Positions 48,453 through 63,000 of a DNA stretch of 64,000 bases are shown in pieces. The first letter of the stretch is position 1; each line of letters begins with the position of its first letter. Location: NCBI RefSeq assembly GCF_021134715.1, contig NC_060028.1, forward strand, positions 10,453,482-10,517,481, given 5' to 3'. The translations under genes and the position numbers were made by a program. The DNA is from Daphnia pulex (Eukaryota; Arthropoda; Branchiopoda; Diplostraca; Daphniidae). Under the pieces are notes generated by a model, which was given only the letters and a program-made list of their open reading frames with translations, made no database searches and was not told the origin of the DNA.

Positions 48453-51400
48453 CTAGCCGTAATAGTAGTGACTGTTGTTCCCGTTGCGGATGAAACTACG
48501 GGGATGCGTGTCACCTTCTTCGACAGTGGAGCGGCGTATCGTGCCGGCGACACCGTGCTGGCCGGAGTAGCCGTACTGGGCCGAGTAGACACCTTCGGCG
48601 CTGGGCACCGGCCCGCTATTCATCGTTCCGTTCAAGCTGGTGAGTTCGGAGAGGAGCGGCGGAGGAGGCGGCAACGATAAACTAGTCAAATCAATGTCGT
48701 TATCCACGTCGCTAACGTCGTCAGCAAAGGCCGGGATGGGATCAGATGAATGAAGCGATTTGGCTTCCCGCCTTCCGCGCCGTTTCTGCCACCACATCCG
48801 GGCAATCAGCAGCGTCAACACCACAAGAATTCCGGCCGCAATGCTCAGCGTCAGATACAAGATGAATTTCTCTTGATTCTCTGCAAAATAACGTTACAAT
48901 TAGACTAGAAATGTAGTTCACATCAATGCCAAAAATAACCATCTACCATAACATCAATGTGACATTTAAACATCTAGGGACGTGTGTGGTGTGTGGCACA
49001 TTGCAAACGTGTGTTAGAGAAGGCCCGAGAGACGCAGTGCATATTCTAATCATGGAAAAGCTGCAATAGGTGTTTGGCGGTGTTTGGGAAAATCCCACGC
49101 ATTCTCTCTCTCTGTCTGTCTGGATTATTTTTTCTCCAGGATCAAATGAACTCACCCAGAGACTTATTTTCTTTTTTTGGTTACTGCAAGTAATATACCT
49201 TTCATAAAAGACACAGAGGTGATCCAATCTGTGATGAAACCAAAGACGTTCTGCTGTGATGGATGGGATTGCGTGTTGTCGTGTCGTCCGTTATTGTGGT
49301 CCCGCTCGGAAGGTTGGGGCCATTCCTGATGGCGACGGCCGCCGTCACTTCCGATATCCCCTAACATGTCGTCAACATGGACGACGACGCCGGCATCGCC
49401 TAAGTTCATTTGGTTACACAGCACATGTATACATTTATACATCAACAAATGGTACCATAGCCTTTTCAAAATCCCCCTCAACTTTCCAGGCATATCATTC
49501 TAATTGAATCAAATTCCGACTCGAAGACAGAGAGAGAGAGAGAGACAAGACAGAGAGAGAGTGTGAGAGAGTGAAGGATTCTCCAAGAGGAATGCGAAAC
49601 TCTTGAGAAAAGAAGAACAACGGCAAAAGTAAATAGACACATGCTACTATGTGGTAAATTGCGAATTCCTCGACGCGCCCAGTAGACAACACACCGGAAT
49701 TCATAAAACCGAGTGCTAATAAAGTTGCGCGGTTTAGTTTCTCTTTCCACCAGCAACTTTATATAACGCCAGCACGACCACCACAACAAACACTAAGAGA
49801 CTTTTTGTTAATAACGGCCAGTCAGAAAGGAGAGACTGGTTTAGAAAAGTAAAAAAATACAAACGACTGCCACGGACAATGTGCACAATATCTAAAGAAA
49901 TAAGCCAACAGTGTGTCATGCCCACTAGTGAGAAACTAATAAATCAGTTGCAGATGCGCGTCTCTAGGAAACAAAAACAAAAAAAAATTTACCGATAAAT
50001 CCTCCGCGTTTGGCTTGCTGGTCGCCGAATGGTCGGTCAGTCGTTCGGTAGTTGTTGGCGTTGTCATAGTTACTGGCGTCGTCCTGGGCTGCAACGTGTC
50101 GAGGCGGAATCGGAGTGGCAGACGAGACGGGCTCGGCGTAGTCTTCCGACTCGAACGAGTTCTCACTCATCAAGTCTTCGTTATCGAACGAATTCTGGTG
50201 GTCCGGCGCTTCATCCTCTTCCAGCTCGCCTTGGTAGTGATCCTTCAATATCCTCCGCGAAACTACCCCGTTTCACATATTGCGTCATCAAACATTCCAT
50301 ATTTATAGTCGACGAAAGATATTCAATGAATCATACTACACACGAAACACTCATTACCGCAAGTGTAGACGACACGTAGGTAGAGATGAGATTGGGGACT
50401 GCACGGATTACCGAACGTCGACGAAGAAGCGTTGAGCGTGCACCTACGCTTGCCGTGACACATTTGCATCACCGTCTCGGTCGAAAAGCTGGCCTCGCAA
50501 GCTGTCAAATAATATTGACGTGGAAAATTAATCACAAGTTTCTGTCAAACTTTTTAGAAATCTTTGCGGCTCGTGTATACGGCAATTGCGCTGCGTGAAT
50601 ACAGAAACGATCGAACTTGTCGGGAATGCGGCATTACACGATTTTGGGGGGAACACATCGACTTCATTTCAGTTTACGACTTGAAGACATTAATCAAAAC
50701 TTTTGTCAATGGGTATGGTGAAACTTGGTGGGAGGCCCAAACTTTCGTCGAACGGATACGGGGGGAGCTTATTATCTGGCTTTATGATTCAATTGAGAGA
50801 CTGGGAAGAATGGTTAGTCAACACTAGATTGCGTACAGTAGGCCTTTATAGAAATAAAAATAGGACCCTGAGTTCTTTCCTTGTAATCAAACTTTTGTCA
50901 TCCCCGTAGCCTCGAAAACTTTTTTAAATCTCATAAGAAACGAGCCGATCAAAAGTTGAAACATCGAAAAAACAAATTCTGAATCAATAATGCAACGCCT
51001 TATTTCAATATGCAGAGGGGCAACTATTTCCCAGGATTTTCCCATCCATAAAATACGAAATCCCATTGCTTTTCCCCACAACCTTATACCCCCACGCAAA
51101 AGTTAAATTTTTCACATTGTCAAGTACCGAGTACGGCCCACACAATAATCCACAATGAATCCAATTTTTTCTAAACTATGTAATTGCATAAACAATGTGC
51201 TACTCTTTCAACCCCGCCCACCCATTCCCTTTAATGATTCATAGCGAGTCACGTGTGAATTCTAAAAACACTAGGACCGGAACTTGTTATTTCTAATATT
51301 TCCCAAGTGCAGATTCAATATCTCCATTAGCCGACTAAAAGGGAGGCCAGACGTTCCCACCGTTAAATAATGTAGACGGGCGCCCAGCTTAAGGTGCTCA

Positions 51401-54400
51401 GACACTATACGATATAAGCCGATTAAGTGTGTGCTGCTGCCTACCGTCGGTGAAAGCTTACAAATGCACAAAATTCGGTAGGAGAGGCATCAACTTGATG
51501 ACTGGCTGATTGTAGGTAACAGACGGGGTCGCCCCGACATTATTATTCCGCTTTTTGGATTGTAGCATTTAACTTTTATCACTTTTCCCCTGGATTTTTT
51601 TATTTTACGAGGTAACAAATTAAGCTCGATAGATGGCACTCGTCTGCACTTTGAAAAATAATAATAATCCAAAAATGGGGATTTGAAAACTTACTTTCAT
51701 CCTCGATTCCGGGCGGCTGGAGGCACTGGGCGCTTTGAAATTGGACCCGCCCAAAAGTGGCCGAATAGATGGCGATGCGGGCGTTCCTTTTGCATTTCAA
51801 CTGGATCGTCTCGTTCTCGCAAATGATTTTGCTACGAAATTCAAGCGGGCGACACTTGTACGCAACTTCGACAAACTTGGGCGGCTGGCCGGGACACGAC
51901 GGCGAGGCCGGGACCACAACCGCCGTCGTGTCTTTGCCGTTGCCCGGCGACGTGGTAAACTTGCAGTGTCTCTTCTTCATGCAGGCTTCGACTACAGTTT
52001 GGAGTAGCGCGTGCTGCATCCGTCGAACCGGAAGCGGCGGATGCGAAAAAAAAATGAATTAATTAATTAATAAAATTCGTGAACAAATCAAAAGCGCGCC
52101 GGAATCTGTTAATTAACAAATGATAATGAGACGCCTGTAGAAATACCTGCATCTGAGGAGTCAACGTGCAGGTTTCGTTAATCGAATTGTGCTGCTGCTG
52201 CTGTAATTGATTGCCGTCTATGGAGGCCAAAGCGGGCGGATCGGGTGGGTGTTGTTGTTGGGAGCAGAGTGCCACGCCCGGAGCTGGCCTTCCGTACTGG
52301 GCCAGTTGGATGGAAACGGCCGTGCCCAAGGGACATCGAAGCGTCAGCGTTTCACCATCGCAGGCCGCCCGCTGAATAGTTCGCAAAGTGCCCGACAGCA
52401 GAGCTGGGAAAATCAATGACAGTTGGCTCATTAGTTGGTTTGTTATTCAAACGCACACACAGACCCACAAAGCGGGAAATTTGAAATAAGAAAAAATCGG
52501 GGTCGGAAATATTTGACGCGCTAATTACTAAGATCTCCGCCAAGAGTCTCTCATCAACACGCACAATTCCACACAAGCAAGGAGGAAGGAGCTCATTTCA
52601 TTATTATTTCAGGGTCTCCATTTCATCAACTTTGGAGGGTTGGCGGGGTTGGCGAGGGAGGGTTGGGAGGAATTCATCTTTGAAGAGGAAACGTGATCCT
52701 TGTATAAACTGGGAGTCGTTCGGGAGCATGACCAAGAATGTAATACTAACAGTTAATAAAACTCTACACTGTTTCTGATTCTAATTTTCCGAGACTGTAA
52801 CAATAATACATGTACAACACACACTCTACGCAATTTCGAATCAGAGACTTTTGTAATCACGTCTGATCAAAAAGAAAAAAAAAACAAAACACGGGGCATC
52901 GCATAATAAAAAGAACGAGAGAAACCGGTTCCATTTTCTGTAATGAATTCAAACGACCTTCCAAAATAATCAAAAGGGGATCCAACCAACCAAACGCCAC
53001 CCACGAAGAGCTTGCATCGCTTCTCCGACATTCAATAGCTTTCACCCAACATCATCACGCAACGAGTACAGTAGCCTGGATTAATTACCTCTCGCTCGAG
53101 ACTGTATGAGATTACTTCCGATTCAAAAGAATCTCCCCCCCCCCCTTTCCAATGGATCCATTAATAATACTAAACCAAATTTGACCTTTCATTTTTCTCG
53201 TCGTCCAACTGTGGCATTTATTCTTGTCCGTCGAGAGTCCAGGGCAGTACATATATATCTACGGACTGCGCATCACGGTGTGTATAAATAGTTTTTCCAA
53301 GAGAGATATATAGAGACTGGCATATATAGGGAAGAAGATGAAAACTGAAATAGCCAGAGAGTGGAGAGCGCCGAGAGTTGCGTAGGATCAAAAATGTCCA
53401 AAATTTTCTTCTTTTTTCGTGTGAGTATATAGTATACACAACTTCATCATATTTCCCCTCTGTCGAGAGCTATAGCGGCCTATGGCTGTCTCTCTATTTA
53501 AAAATAAAAAGAATAAGAGACTAACACAAGTATAGGAGAGGCCATTTCTTCTTCACTCCGGCTCCGTAATGGCTGGACTGAGAGACGACACTTCAATCAA
53601 CTCAGTTATTTTGTTTCTTCTTCTCTTTCAAGAATCTTTTTTTTTTTTATTTTATTTTATTTCGCAACGCTCTTTCACATTGGATGACGCACTGCCGGAG
53701 AATCTATTAGGACACTGCGTGTTGTTCTGCGTGCAACTAGAAAACACAGCAGGGGCGACCGGCAGAAACGACACAATTATCCGCAGACATCATTATCAAC
53801 GCGCCATGTTTGTCTCTAGTCTCTAGTCTCTACTCTCTAACTCTCCTTTTGGGTACGACGAGTGAGAGGCGCCATGTGGCGCGCTTGCAAACACTTTGAA
53901 CATTTTCGAATGAGCCAACAGTTTTGTGATTCATTCGCAAACCCCTTTTTTAGCACGCCAGTGATGCAAAACTTTTTTTATTATTATTCACGTCCGGTTT
54001 GATTCGACGCGGCTGTATAATTCCTTGTCGCAATAGATGAGTGTACATGCCCAAAAGCAAAAGTATATTATAATACAAACAAACGGGGTGTCCAAATGTT
54101 GGATCGAACCATAAGCGGAATGAAAAATCAAAAACAGACGACAAGAAATGTTGAGCCGATGTGTGTCGTGCCAGAGCTGATTTCGTGCTGGGAAGGGTTT
54201 GTCTGCGCGACTGTTTCATTAATCAAACAAAAAGAGACCCACGTAAAAACAAAAGAGAAAATGTACGTACACATAATAAAGTGTGATCGATTCGAGCATG
54301 AAAAACGAAAGACTATATACAGCACACACACTCTGTGTGTGTGTGTGTGTGTGTGGCAAAGGAGTGATGATATATAAAAGCCTCTAGCGCAACCAAACAC

Positions 54401-57005
54401 AATTTTTGTTATATAGAAGGACCACGCCCCATGGCCGACTATATAGTCACCCAAAGGTTTTTGATGACAGCCCGGCAAGCAGAAAGGGGTGTATGTGTGT
54501 ACACTATAAATCGTATCAACGCGGAAAAAAGAAAAGGGGAGCCAATATCACTCTCTTTTCAGCGACTTTTTCAGCGTCTTTCATATTTTTCCCTGGCGCA
54601 GTACTACACCGGAGTAAAAGAAAAATGCAATTTAAATATACATTTTTCACATCTTCTTTTATCTAGTATGAAAAATTTCATTCTCTCTTCTTATATATGT
54701 GTGTACGTCTACACATTTCTTTGTTCGTTTCGCTTCTTTACGGTCGGGCAAACTTGGGTAAACTGAACCTTCGTATGTCGGTCTCTCTTCATCTTTTCTC
54801 ACGGTCCACGTGCAGTAGGGCCTTATACAATATTAATAGCCGACTAATAACTGCTTCCGCATATATCCTGCTTGCAAGTTCCTCTATTTTTGTGAATAGA
54901 TAAAGGAAAAACAAAAATAAAAAGGAATAAGACACCACCGTCATTTTCTTTTTTAAACCCAACGGATCGGAACCGTTTCTACTGGGCGTTCCACTCGGCG
55001 TAATCCAACGTTAAAGCTCATCCCATCTTTGCATGTAAAGTAATACTACACGTCAATCCAAACCTCATTTGATAGCCATGTTTATCCGTTGGAAACTGGC
55101 GGGGGTGAAACATTTCACTTGTAGAGTTCCCCCAAGTTGCTCTCATTTTCCCGCTGGCTGGCATCTAATCGACGCAGTCAAGTCATAACTTACGTGCTGT
55201 ACATGCGCAATAGATATACCCATTTCCCTTGGAAAAATAAAATAAAAAAATACGTCGAGCCTACAGCAGAGGACACGGTCAAACATGAAAAAGGTGGTGT
55301 TATGAAGCGAGGCGGACGACGACTCTCTTTCTCTGTCACGGGAGTTATTTATTACCGAGGGGGAGCAGCAGCACACCCCTATATACGTATACAAAAACCC
55401 GTGTCATTTCACCCCCTCCGAGAAGAGGAAGAAAAAACAACTTGAGCAATATCACCGCCGGTCCTCTCTCTTAAATATTTGTTGTTGTTGTCTTTTCTCT
55501 CTCCAAAACAACAACAACAACAACAACAACAAATGGATTTGGGAAATCTTGCGTCTCCAGGGTGACCAAGCGTCCGTGTGCTCGCCGTGTTGCATCACCA
55601 AGAGAGACACAAGTCAAAAGAATGTCGGTACCCCCAAAAGTCCCTCGGCCAACCAACTTCTTGATGGACGAGAGAGCTCTCAATCTCATTACGCAATCAA
55701 AGGCCATTAATATCGTTAGGGTTCTTGTCTTTCTTTCTGTCTTGTTTCTTTCTTTACCCCAAACCGAGTGTGACAGTGTCTGTAGAGAAGAAGATAAAAA
55801 CAAAATCAAAAAAGGTCTAGTCCCTTTTCACTGGCCGCCTGATAGGTGCACACACAGGATTGATACACACCGCCATCCAGCATAGCTCAAAAGATTTTTT
55901 TTGTAACTAATCATTCCATCTTCTTCTTTTTTCTATTTTCCCTTAAAAAAAGAATTTGACGGGAAATCTACAACAACAATAAGAAATAGGCTCTCAGCAC
56001 AGATTGGGTGGGAATCATTATCGATGCTGACATGACGAATATCCAACCTGCCAACGAGTTGATTTCTCTGAGTTGCAATCAACTCTGGAAAAGAAAAAAA
56101 TAACACACATTTCTCTGGACATTTTGACTGGGAACCCGTGTAACTGGAGTCGGTTTGAGTATAGGAACGGACACGAGAGAGAGCCCCGTCACATTGATAT
56201 CTCTCGCCCCATCTTGCCTATTATTTGTTAGGTCTATATAGTATACCTCCTCCTATATAGGCAAACGTCAAAGGCTCCCATCTCGATTACCTGGACCTTA
56301 CACTGCTGGGCTCTTCTTCATCTTGCGCCCGTCTGTGACGTTTTGACTCTTCAACAGTTCCATTCATTTGGGCCAGAAAAAAATATATATCCAGGGGGGG
56401 GGAATGATGTGTGATTCACACACATACACACTCGAAAAGGCGGATGGCAAAGAAAGAAAAAGGATCTAACGTGTTTTTGTTCAAAATTTCGTGGAATGTG
56501 GGAAAGGTTTTTGGCCGGTTGTCAAGAACGCTGGGCCAAAAAACTTTCATAGACAGCCAGCAGCAGCAGCAGCAGTCAAAAAGAAGAGAGCCTTGCTGCC
56601 CGATATAGAATCTCCGGTTGTGGAAGAAAAACTCCGGCAACCGTTACAAACGCGTTATGCAGGGTTACAGTAGTACTAGACGAGTCTCTAGTGGAAGACG
56701 ACAACAACAAACAAGAGATTTTTTCACTGGAAAATTTCGATCCTTGATTTGTTTGAAATGTTGGCGGAATTTGGTTCTTTCCGCTAACCAAGAAAACAAA
56801 AAAGAGAACGACGTTTGTCAAGAGAAAAAAAAGAGTTGACACGGGGACGATTACCAAGTGGGTCCTCACGAAAGATGAACTGGCTCCTGACGAGTCGGAC
56901 GTTTCCATCCATCAACAGGGCGAGCCCAAAGAGGAGCCAGGTGATCGTAGAAAAGCAGGTAGGCCAACGGTCGTCTGCGCTCCTAATTCTTGCGATTACA
57001 GCCAT
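48453..57005 (-). CDS. eva-1: EVA-1/EVA1C: two SUEL lectin domains, single-pass receptor
   Basis: Seven exons: 57005-56855, 52403-52147, 52013-51695, 50501-50358, 50262-49993, 49399-49199, 48880-48453. All are GT-AG and in phase; 589 aa. Exon 1 encodes a signal sequence (TWLLFGLALLMDG) and is placed by phase and by continuity into the lectin domain. SUEL/Gal-lectin domain 1 spans about 55-190 (ACDGETLTLRCP, SIQLAQYGR, ACMKKRHC, CPGQPPKFVEVAYKC). Domain 2 spans about 195-290 (ICENETIQLKC, IYSATFGR, MCHGKRRC, HLYLRVVYTC). An acidic stalk (about 291-447) leads to one membrane span (about 453-475) and a 114-aa tail ending NNSHYYYG. In C. elegans EVA-1 is a co-receptor for SLT-1 with SAX-3/Robo in axon guidance. 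Domain 1 has a Gln/Pro-rich insertion (about residues 95-125) before TCTLTPQMQ. Intron 1 is 4.45 kb. Confidence 0.92.
49400..49992. other. eva-1 intron 5 with GA-rich tract
   Basis: Non-coding. A GAGAGA-rich tract lies at about 49529-49573. The overlapping frames are shadows of the tract. Confidence 0.6.
50502..51694. other. eva-1 intron 3 (1.2 kb)
   Basis: Non-coding. It lies inside the second lectin domain, between exons coding IEDE and TCEASF. Nothing else is supported, although a CGATAGATGGCACTCG motif occurs near 51628. Confidence 0.6.
52404..56854. other. eva-1 intron 1 (4.45 kb)
   Basis: It separates the signal-peptide exon from the first lectin exon. It contains an (AC)n/(GT)n inverted pair (54322-54355), a (TTG)n/(CAA)n inverted pair (55470-55534) and other microsatellites, but no protein-like frame on either strand. 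Confidence 0.6.
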
Positions 57006-60000
57006 GATTCGCTCCCAGGGAGTAGAAGAATATAACCACACAGCAACAACCACTCGTCACACACACACACACAGACAGAGAAATAATAATCAACTGTTGT
57101 TGTATAGAGAAGACTGCTGGAGCGGCCAGGGCAAAAATGCTGGCCGAGGCGGCAGCGAAAAGCACCCACGACGCGACACGGACGGGCGCCAACTGTCGCC
57201 CAACCAAGTTATGACGAGCTGGAAAGTCCTAGTCTCTCCCACTATATGCTGCTGGCCTTTGCGCATATAAGGGGCGTCAGAAACTCTCTCTACTCTCGGC
57301 GGTACCTCGTCTCTCTCTCTCTTGCCTCACATTCGTGTGACCGTGAAAATTTCATTTTTCTGCTCTGTGCAAAATGAGGTGGAGGGCGGGAGAATGGCAT
57401 TAGCAAAAGAGCCCCCCCCCCCCCCCATTCCCAGTCCGTGCTGCTCTTTCGTGTACGTCAAAAGCTGACAGAGGGCACTGATGCAGCAACAACACGACCA
57501 TCATCGGTTAGGCATCCGCAGCAATAGTGGGTGGCGGTGGCGGAGGTTGATCATCACGGCCCCCACTCTGTTGCACACATGGGCGATGCCGATCAATCAA
57601 TAGTTACACATACAGGAAATAGAGAATCTCTCTAGAGAGATTCATCCCTTTTATTCTTCTTCTTCTTCTTTGCCGACTATACTGCTGCTGCTGCTGGTCT
57701 TTTTCTTTTTCATCATCACGCCCGGCTAAATCAATTAAGGTTGCCATGACGAAAAAGGCTCTTAACAGACAGGCGATCATCGGGGGACTTGCACAAACCA
57801 AGAGAAAATAAGATGGGTGGAATCAGAGATTTCTCATCTTCTCCATTTATAATCAAAAATATGAAAATCAGGCGACGAATTTGAATATATTCCCGGGCAA
57901 TATTTTTACACACAATAATCATATGGGCCGCCTCCTATTCACTGAATTGATGAGCATCTGTATGTCTGCATGATTTCTCACGTTGTGAGATAACCAAAAG
58001 AAAAAAAAAGTAAGAGGCGAAACACGCACGCGCCACTACACACCCAGGCGGAGTCAAGAAATGAAGGATGGAGTGTTTGTGTAGAAGAACTATAAGCCGA
58101 GGCAGTGAGAGAGAAATAAGAGCTGTTGGAGTGTCTACAGCCCATGGACGGATATGTCAAAAGTCGAATTCTTTCGAGCGTGTACAGACTGCAAGACTTG
58201 ATGGATTCCTCCTGGTCTTCTTCTTCTTCTTCTTCTTAGGCTGGATGATGGGCGCTGGACCGGTTTTACTCTTTTTCTTTGTCGCGCTCGATATGAAAGG
58301 GATGTTATTTTTTCCCTTCCTTTCAACCAAACGTGAGAAAACGGGAGGAAATTGGGGTGTGTGCGACGGTAGAAAAAAGGGAAAGAATCTTTGACATAAC
58401 TCGAACGACGAGGATTGCGAGCGCTCGTTTCGGGAGACAGCAAACGAAAAAAAAGCAAACGGGTGACGCCTATTCCGGCGCGCTTGTTTTCTAATATACC
58501 CCGAATGTGGAATCACGGCGAGTCATGCAACTATTTGACGGATGATGGCGCCACCGTGTTTGTCCGGAATCTTTTTTTGTTTGTTTGTTTTTTTTTTCTT
58601 CGGGAATGGGATGTAGTTTTTATCCGGACAACAACATTCCGGAGTATAATATTATCTGTACTATTTTATTCAGAGAAAATATCTGACACGCTGTGTGTGT
58701 GTGTTGAGACATGATTTTTCATTCATTAAGTATTCATCGTTCTCTCGACTGGATATCAAAGGAGAAAAAACAAAAAGGGAAATTCCGGCGAAGAAAAAGT
58801 CAAAAGGGTCACGGTGAAAGTTCAAAGTTTAGTTGTAGTGCACTCACGAAGTACAAGACTATACGTACAATTTTTTTATTTTATTTTCCATAAGGATCAT
58901 CACGCAAGACCCATGCTGGTTAAACAAAAAAAAACCAACCAACCCATTCGATTACATTAAAAACACGGAAGAGTTTGGGTGAACCACGATATAAAAATTA
59001 TTTTAAAAAGGAAAAACAAAAATATTGACATTTGGACAATATTTTTGTGGTCTACGTGTTCCCATTTTACTTAGCTGTACGTGTAACACAATCGGCTGGA
59101 ACCAAAAACCGTGGGACCAAATAACCTAATAGTATATCTACTATATATATTTCTTCCCCCCTCAGCGGCGGCTGGGCTAATTACACACGTGGATTGTATC
59201 AGCAGGGGAATCAAGCGACATGTATGGCGCGTGCTCGCCTTGCTCCATCAAACTCGGACGCATTTTGAAACAGTAGCGCAAGGGGGGGAAGGAGAGACGA
59301 GCAGAACGAAAAAATTTTACCAACTAAAAACAAGAGCGCACGGTACACACAAACGACGGCGTCCGTTTGTGTGACGACCCAATTCCATTTGGGTCCATCA
59401 TCCGCAACGATAACTGACAGTATAGACTGGCCAGCAGGCCCATCCCCAACCCCAAAAATAAAAAAAGCAGACGATCGGGTTTCTCCGTACAGAATTGAAT
59501 GTCAACTAAGTGTACACTCTGACTGTTACACATCTTGTTACAAGAGAAGAGGAAATCGATTCATTCAATCAGCCGCCCAATATAGCGTCCATCAGAGCTG
59601 AGGGAAGAGATATCGATATCTACCTTTAGTTTTGATTCCATTATAAATCATTCTGGATATGAAATTGAGTTGGATAAGAGTTTTTAAAAAATTATGCAAC
59701 CCCCCTCATTTCTATGTGCACCGATTCAATGCATTTTGTACATGTGAAGAGAACTATCAAAGACAATGGTCTCCTCTCTCCTTGTTGATGTCTTTTGTGT
59801 CTAACGAATACACGTAAACCTTCTTTTCAAACGGGATTTCTTTCCGGAAAAAAGAATAGGAGGAGAGTTGCACAGGGACCGGTGCTGGGCTCCAAGTACA
59901 CAAGACGTCAAAACGGATTATTTCTTATCATTAACATTTGCTGGGGACCCACTGGATGCTGACAATGGTTGTTGAGAAGACTTGATGACATCCCTATGCA

Positions 60001-63000
60001 GCAGCAGCAGCAGCAGCTATATACTTGCGGATCATTGTACATGTTGTTTGTGCTTCCCTTTCATACGCACCGGCGTCGTTCCCTTTTTTCTCTCCTACTA
60101 GAGTTCCTGCAGAAGGAGGCGGCCCTCTTGAAAACTCTCTCGACTTGTGTATAGTCTTTCAGCCTCTTCAGCTCACTAGAGTCTACAAGACCATCATCAT
60201 GGCCGCGGGTTTTGTTTGCCGGGCTCGGCGGCCGTCGCGTATAAGACAAGACCCAAGGACGGAATTCTAGAGAGAAGATGATCCAGCAGGAAATAATTTC
60301 TTCAAGTATTCATCGACCTTAAAAAATTCGTATAATAGCATATTAGATTTTATAGCTATTCAGAATAAGTTGAATGGCCACTGTCTGAAGGGCCTCCAGT
60401 TTCCCAGAGATATAAAATATTAAGTATAGTATATACACAACGGCCTCTTGAATTTATGTATTCCTCTAGTGTATATGTAAGCAGGATCGATTCGCGCTCT
60501 GTTATATATATTTGGCCGTCCCTTCCATCTTTTCAACATTTCCATCCGCCAATCGTGTCGGATTTCACGATTGATATACACAACGAACACGGCCCCGGGA
60601 TACTATACCCCCACTTGTCTCTCGGCCCTATTCCCATGAAATTTTATTCCAAACTCGTTGACTTTGCACAGCTCAGCAGAGTATAGTATCGTGTTCTGAG
60701 ATTGATAGACGTTCCCGATCGATCCATTTTTATAATATTTTACATTTGTCAACAACTTTTTTATTTTTTTCCGTGTTCATATCCTTGAGAAATAGGAAAC
60801 TCGAACGCCGACATCGCGCTCACTGAATGAATCAAATATTATGCGCCAGCACAGACAGCAGTGAAAGTCGACGAAAGGGAAAATCGAGTTCGATCATCTA
60901 ACATTCGATCCTTATAAAAAATGTATCAAACAATCAAATACATTTTTGTTGTTTTCTTCAATTGATTGATCGAACAGAGTTCAGTCTCTCTGTGACCCCC
61001 TCAAAGTTGTTCAGACAGGTCGAACCGCTGGATATCTTTTTGGGAGTCGTCAGTCATTTGTTTCCATCAACGGCAAGGGATTCAAGTCTTTTTTTCTCAC
61101 AGCTACTAAAAAAAGAGATTTCGAAAGAAACAAACGAGGACATTCCAACTCGTTTCTGTTTTGGGGGAAAAAACAACAAAAATGATGGGCAATGTGAATT
61201 AGGCAGTTGGTGGGGGCTCGGTTGTTTTCGTGGCGTGTTGCTGTGTGGGCCGTCGTCACTGTTACACACACACACACGGGGAGATGGCCAGGAGATTAAG
61301 AAAAGCCTTTTGATTCCCGCGCTGTAATAGGATCGCTCAGGAAAAAAAAAAAGAGGAGGAGGGCAAAGAGTTCTCGAATAAGAATAACAGATTACTATGA
61401 TTACATCTTATATACCTAGAGAGAGAGAGAGAACGTTGTTGTTGTTGTTGTTTGGTTTCTCAACAAAACACCTGGCGATGAAGGCGCCCATTAGTTTCTC
61501 CACTGTGGCGACGTCGCCCGCGTCTTTTCAAATTGATTGGCATCGACCAAAAAAAGAAAAGAAAAATCTCGAAATAAATTCCGTTACAAGACACAGAAGG
61601 ACAAAACACGTTTCAAGAATAGACGAGGGAAAATCCAAAAGGCGGGACAAGTTGAATCCATCACCTAGAAAGAAAAAAGGGAAGTTTCCAGCAGCAGCAG
61701 CACTCTATCTGCGTTTAAGTAGCGCGCGCCCAGCCTACATAGACACAAACACACACAAGAAAAACCAGCAGCCCGACACAGGCTCATTCATTTTCTGTGG
61801 GTAAAAAAATAATAATAAAAAAAAGGCCTGGGAATAGTTTCCTTCCAAATCACCCCGTCGACGTGGTTAATGTCCGTCCATTTTCACCAGAGATGAAGAA
61901 GAAGAAGAAGAAACTAATAAATTCCCATTCGTTATATTTATTATTTCGTTCGCATTCAACTCGGCGTGAAATGCTCTGCAACTTGTGATTGCTGAGCTGT
62001 TAAATTCGGCATGGAAGGCGCACGTGCCTAAGAGGCTATATATCCACAAGTGAGAGAGAGACTCTAGAAATAAATGAAAAACAAGAGTAGAGATGAGGGG
62101 AGAGAAAAGAGCCAAGTTTGGGGCGGCTATCCAAATATAGGATATTTAACTAACTGACTCGTCTCGTCGCCCGACTCTGATTACGCACTTTCGACTCATT
62201 TCACTGCGCTTTAGCCGATTGTTTGACACTCTGGGCATTGTTGGGAATCTTCCGCGTTGGGGGAGAGTAAAAAAGTGCTGACTGTGTGATCCTGTAAGAA
62301 GCCGGTGATTGGTCTGAATCTCACGTTTTGTTTCGCTACGTGATGGGCACAAAAGTGAATATATATTCAGTGGGTTCACTGACTACCGAAGGGGGGTTCA
62401 AAAGAAGCCGGAGCGTGTCGAACAGGTGTACAGTCGAATGGATGGTCATCCATCAGCCCCCGATACCAGCTGCTCTTGTCGAGTCCATCCTTTCCCCTTT
62501 CTCTGACTTTCAAATATGCATATGTTTGCAGTTCTTTCCTTTGTTTCTATTTTTCTTTTCTGAAACACAAAACCCTTTTTCCTATTTTCTAATGACTTGA
62601 TAAACCAGAGCCAGAAATTGTAACACACAAATACAACAAAACTATTAACAATTTTTAAAAGAATTATTTGTGCAGTCCATATTCCCTCGTGGTGTTAAAA
62701 ATAGCACTGGCCAGCAACAATTCCATTTGCTCGCCAAATTGAAAAAAATCCAAATAATTTCCAAAGCTGAAAAATCATTTTCATATTGTTAAAAAAAAAG
62801 TAGAAGCAGATGGTGATGTGCGTGCATTTCATTAAAAAAGAAGAAAAAAAGGGTTGGATATTATATATACATCGCTTCGCTAAAAAGGCTAATGACCTTT
62901 TCTCTATTTCCCCCTCTCAAACCGAAATTAAACTTCCCGGTAAAACCCACCACATCTCATTCCAACCGAAACGCACACACAAAAATAAAAGACTAACAGA

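Noticed and set aside
51735-52062. Plus-strand frames opposite the eva-1 lectin exons
   Set aside because: Antisense shadows. The minus-strand exons have conserved SUEL cysteines and correct phases.
56411-56640. CAG-rich frames near 56560 as poly-Gln or poly-Ala protein
   Set aside because: Only a (CAG)5-6 microsatellite in eva-1 intron 1. Frames on both strands are open by repeat bias.
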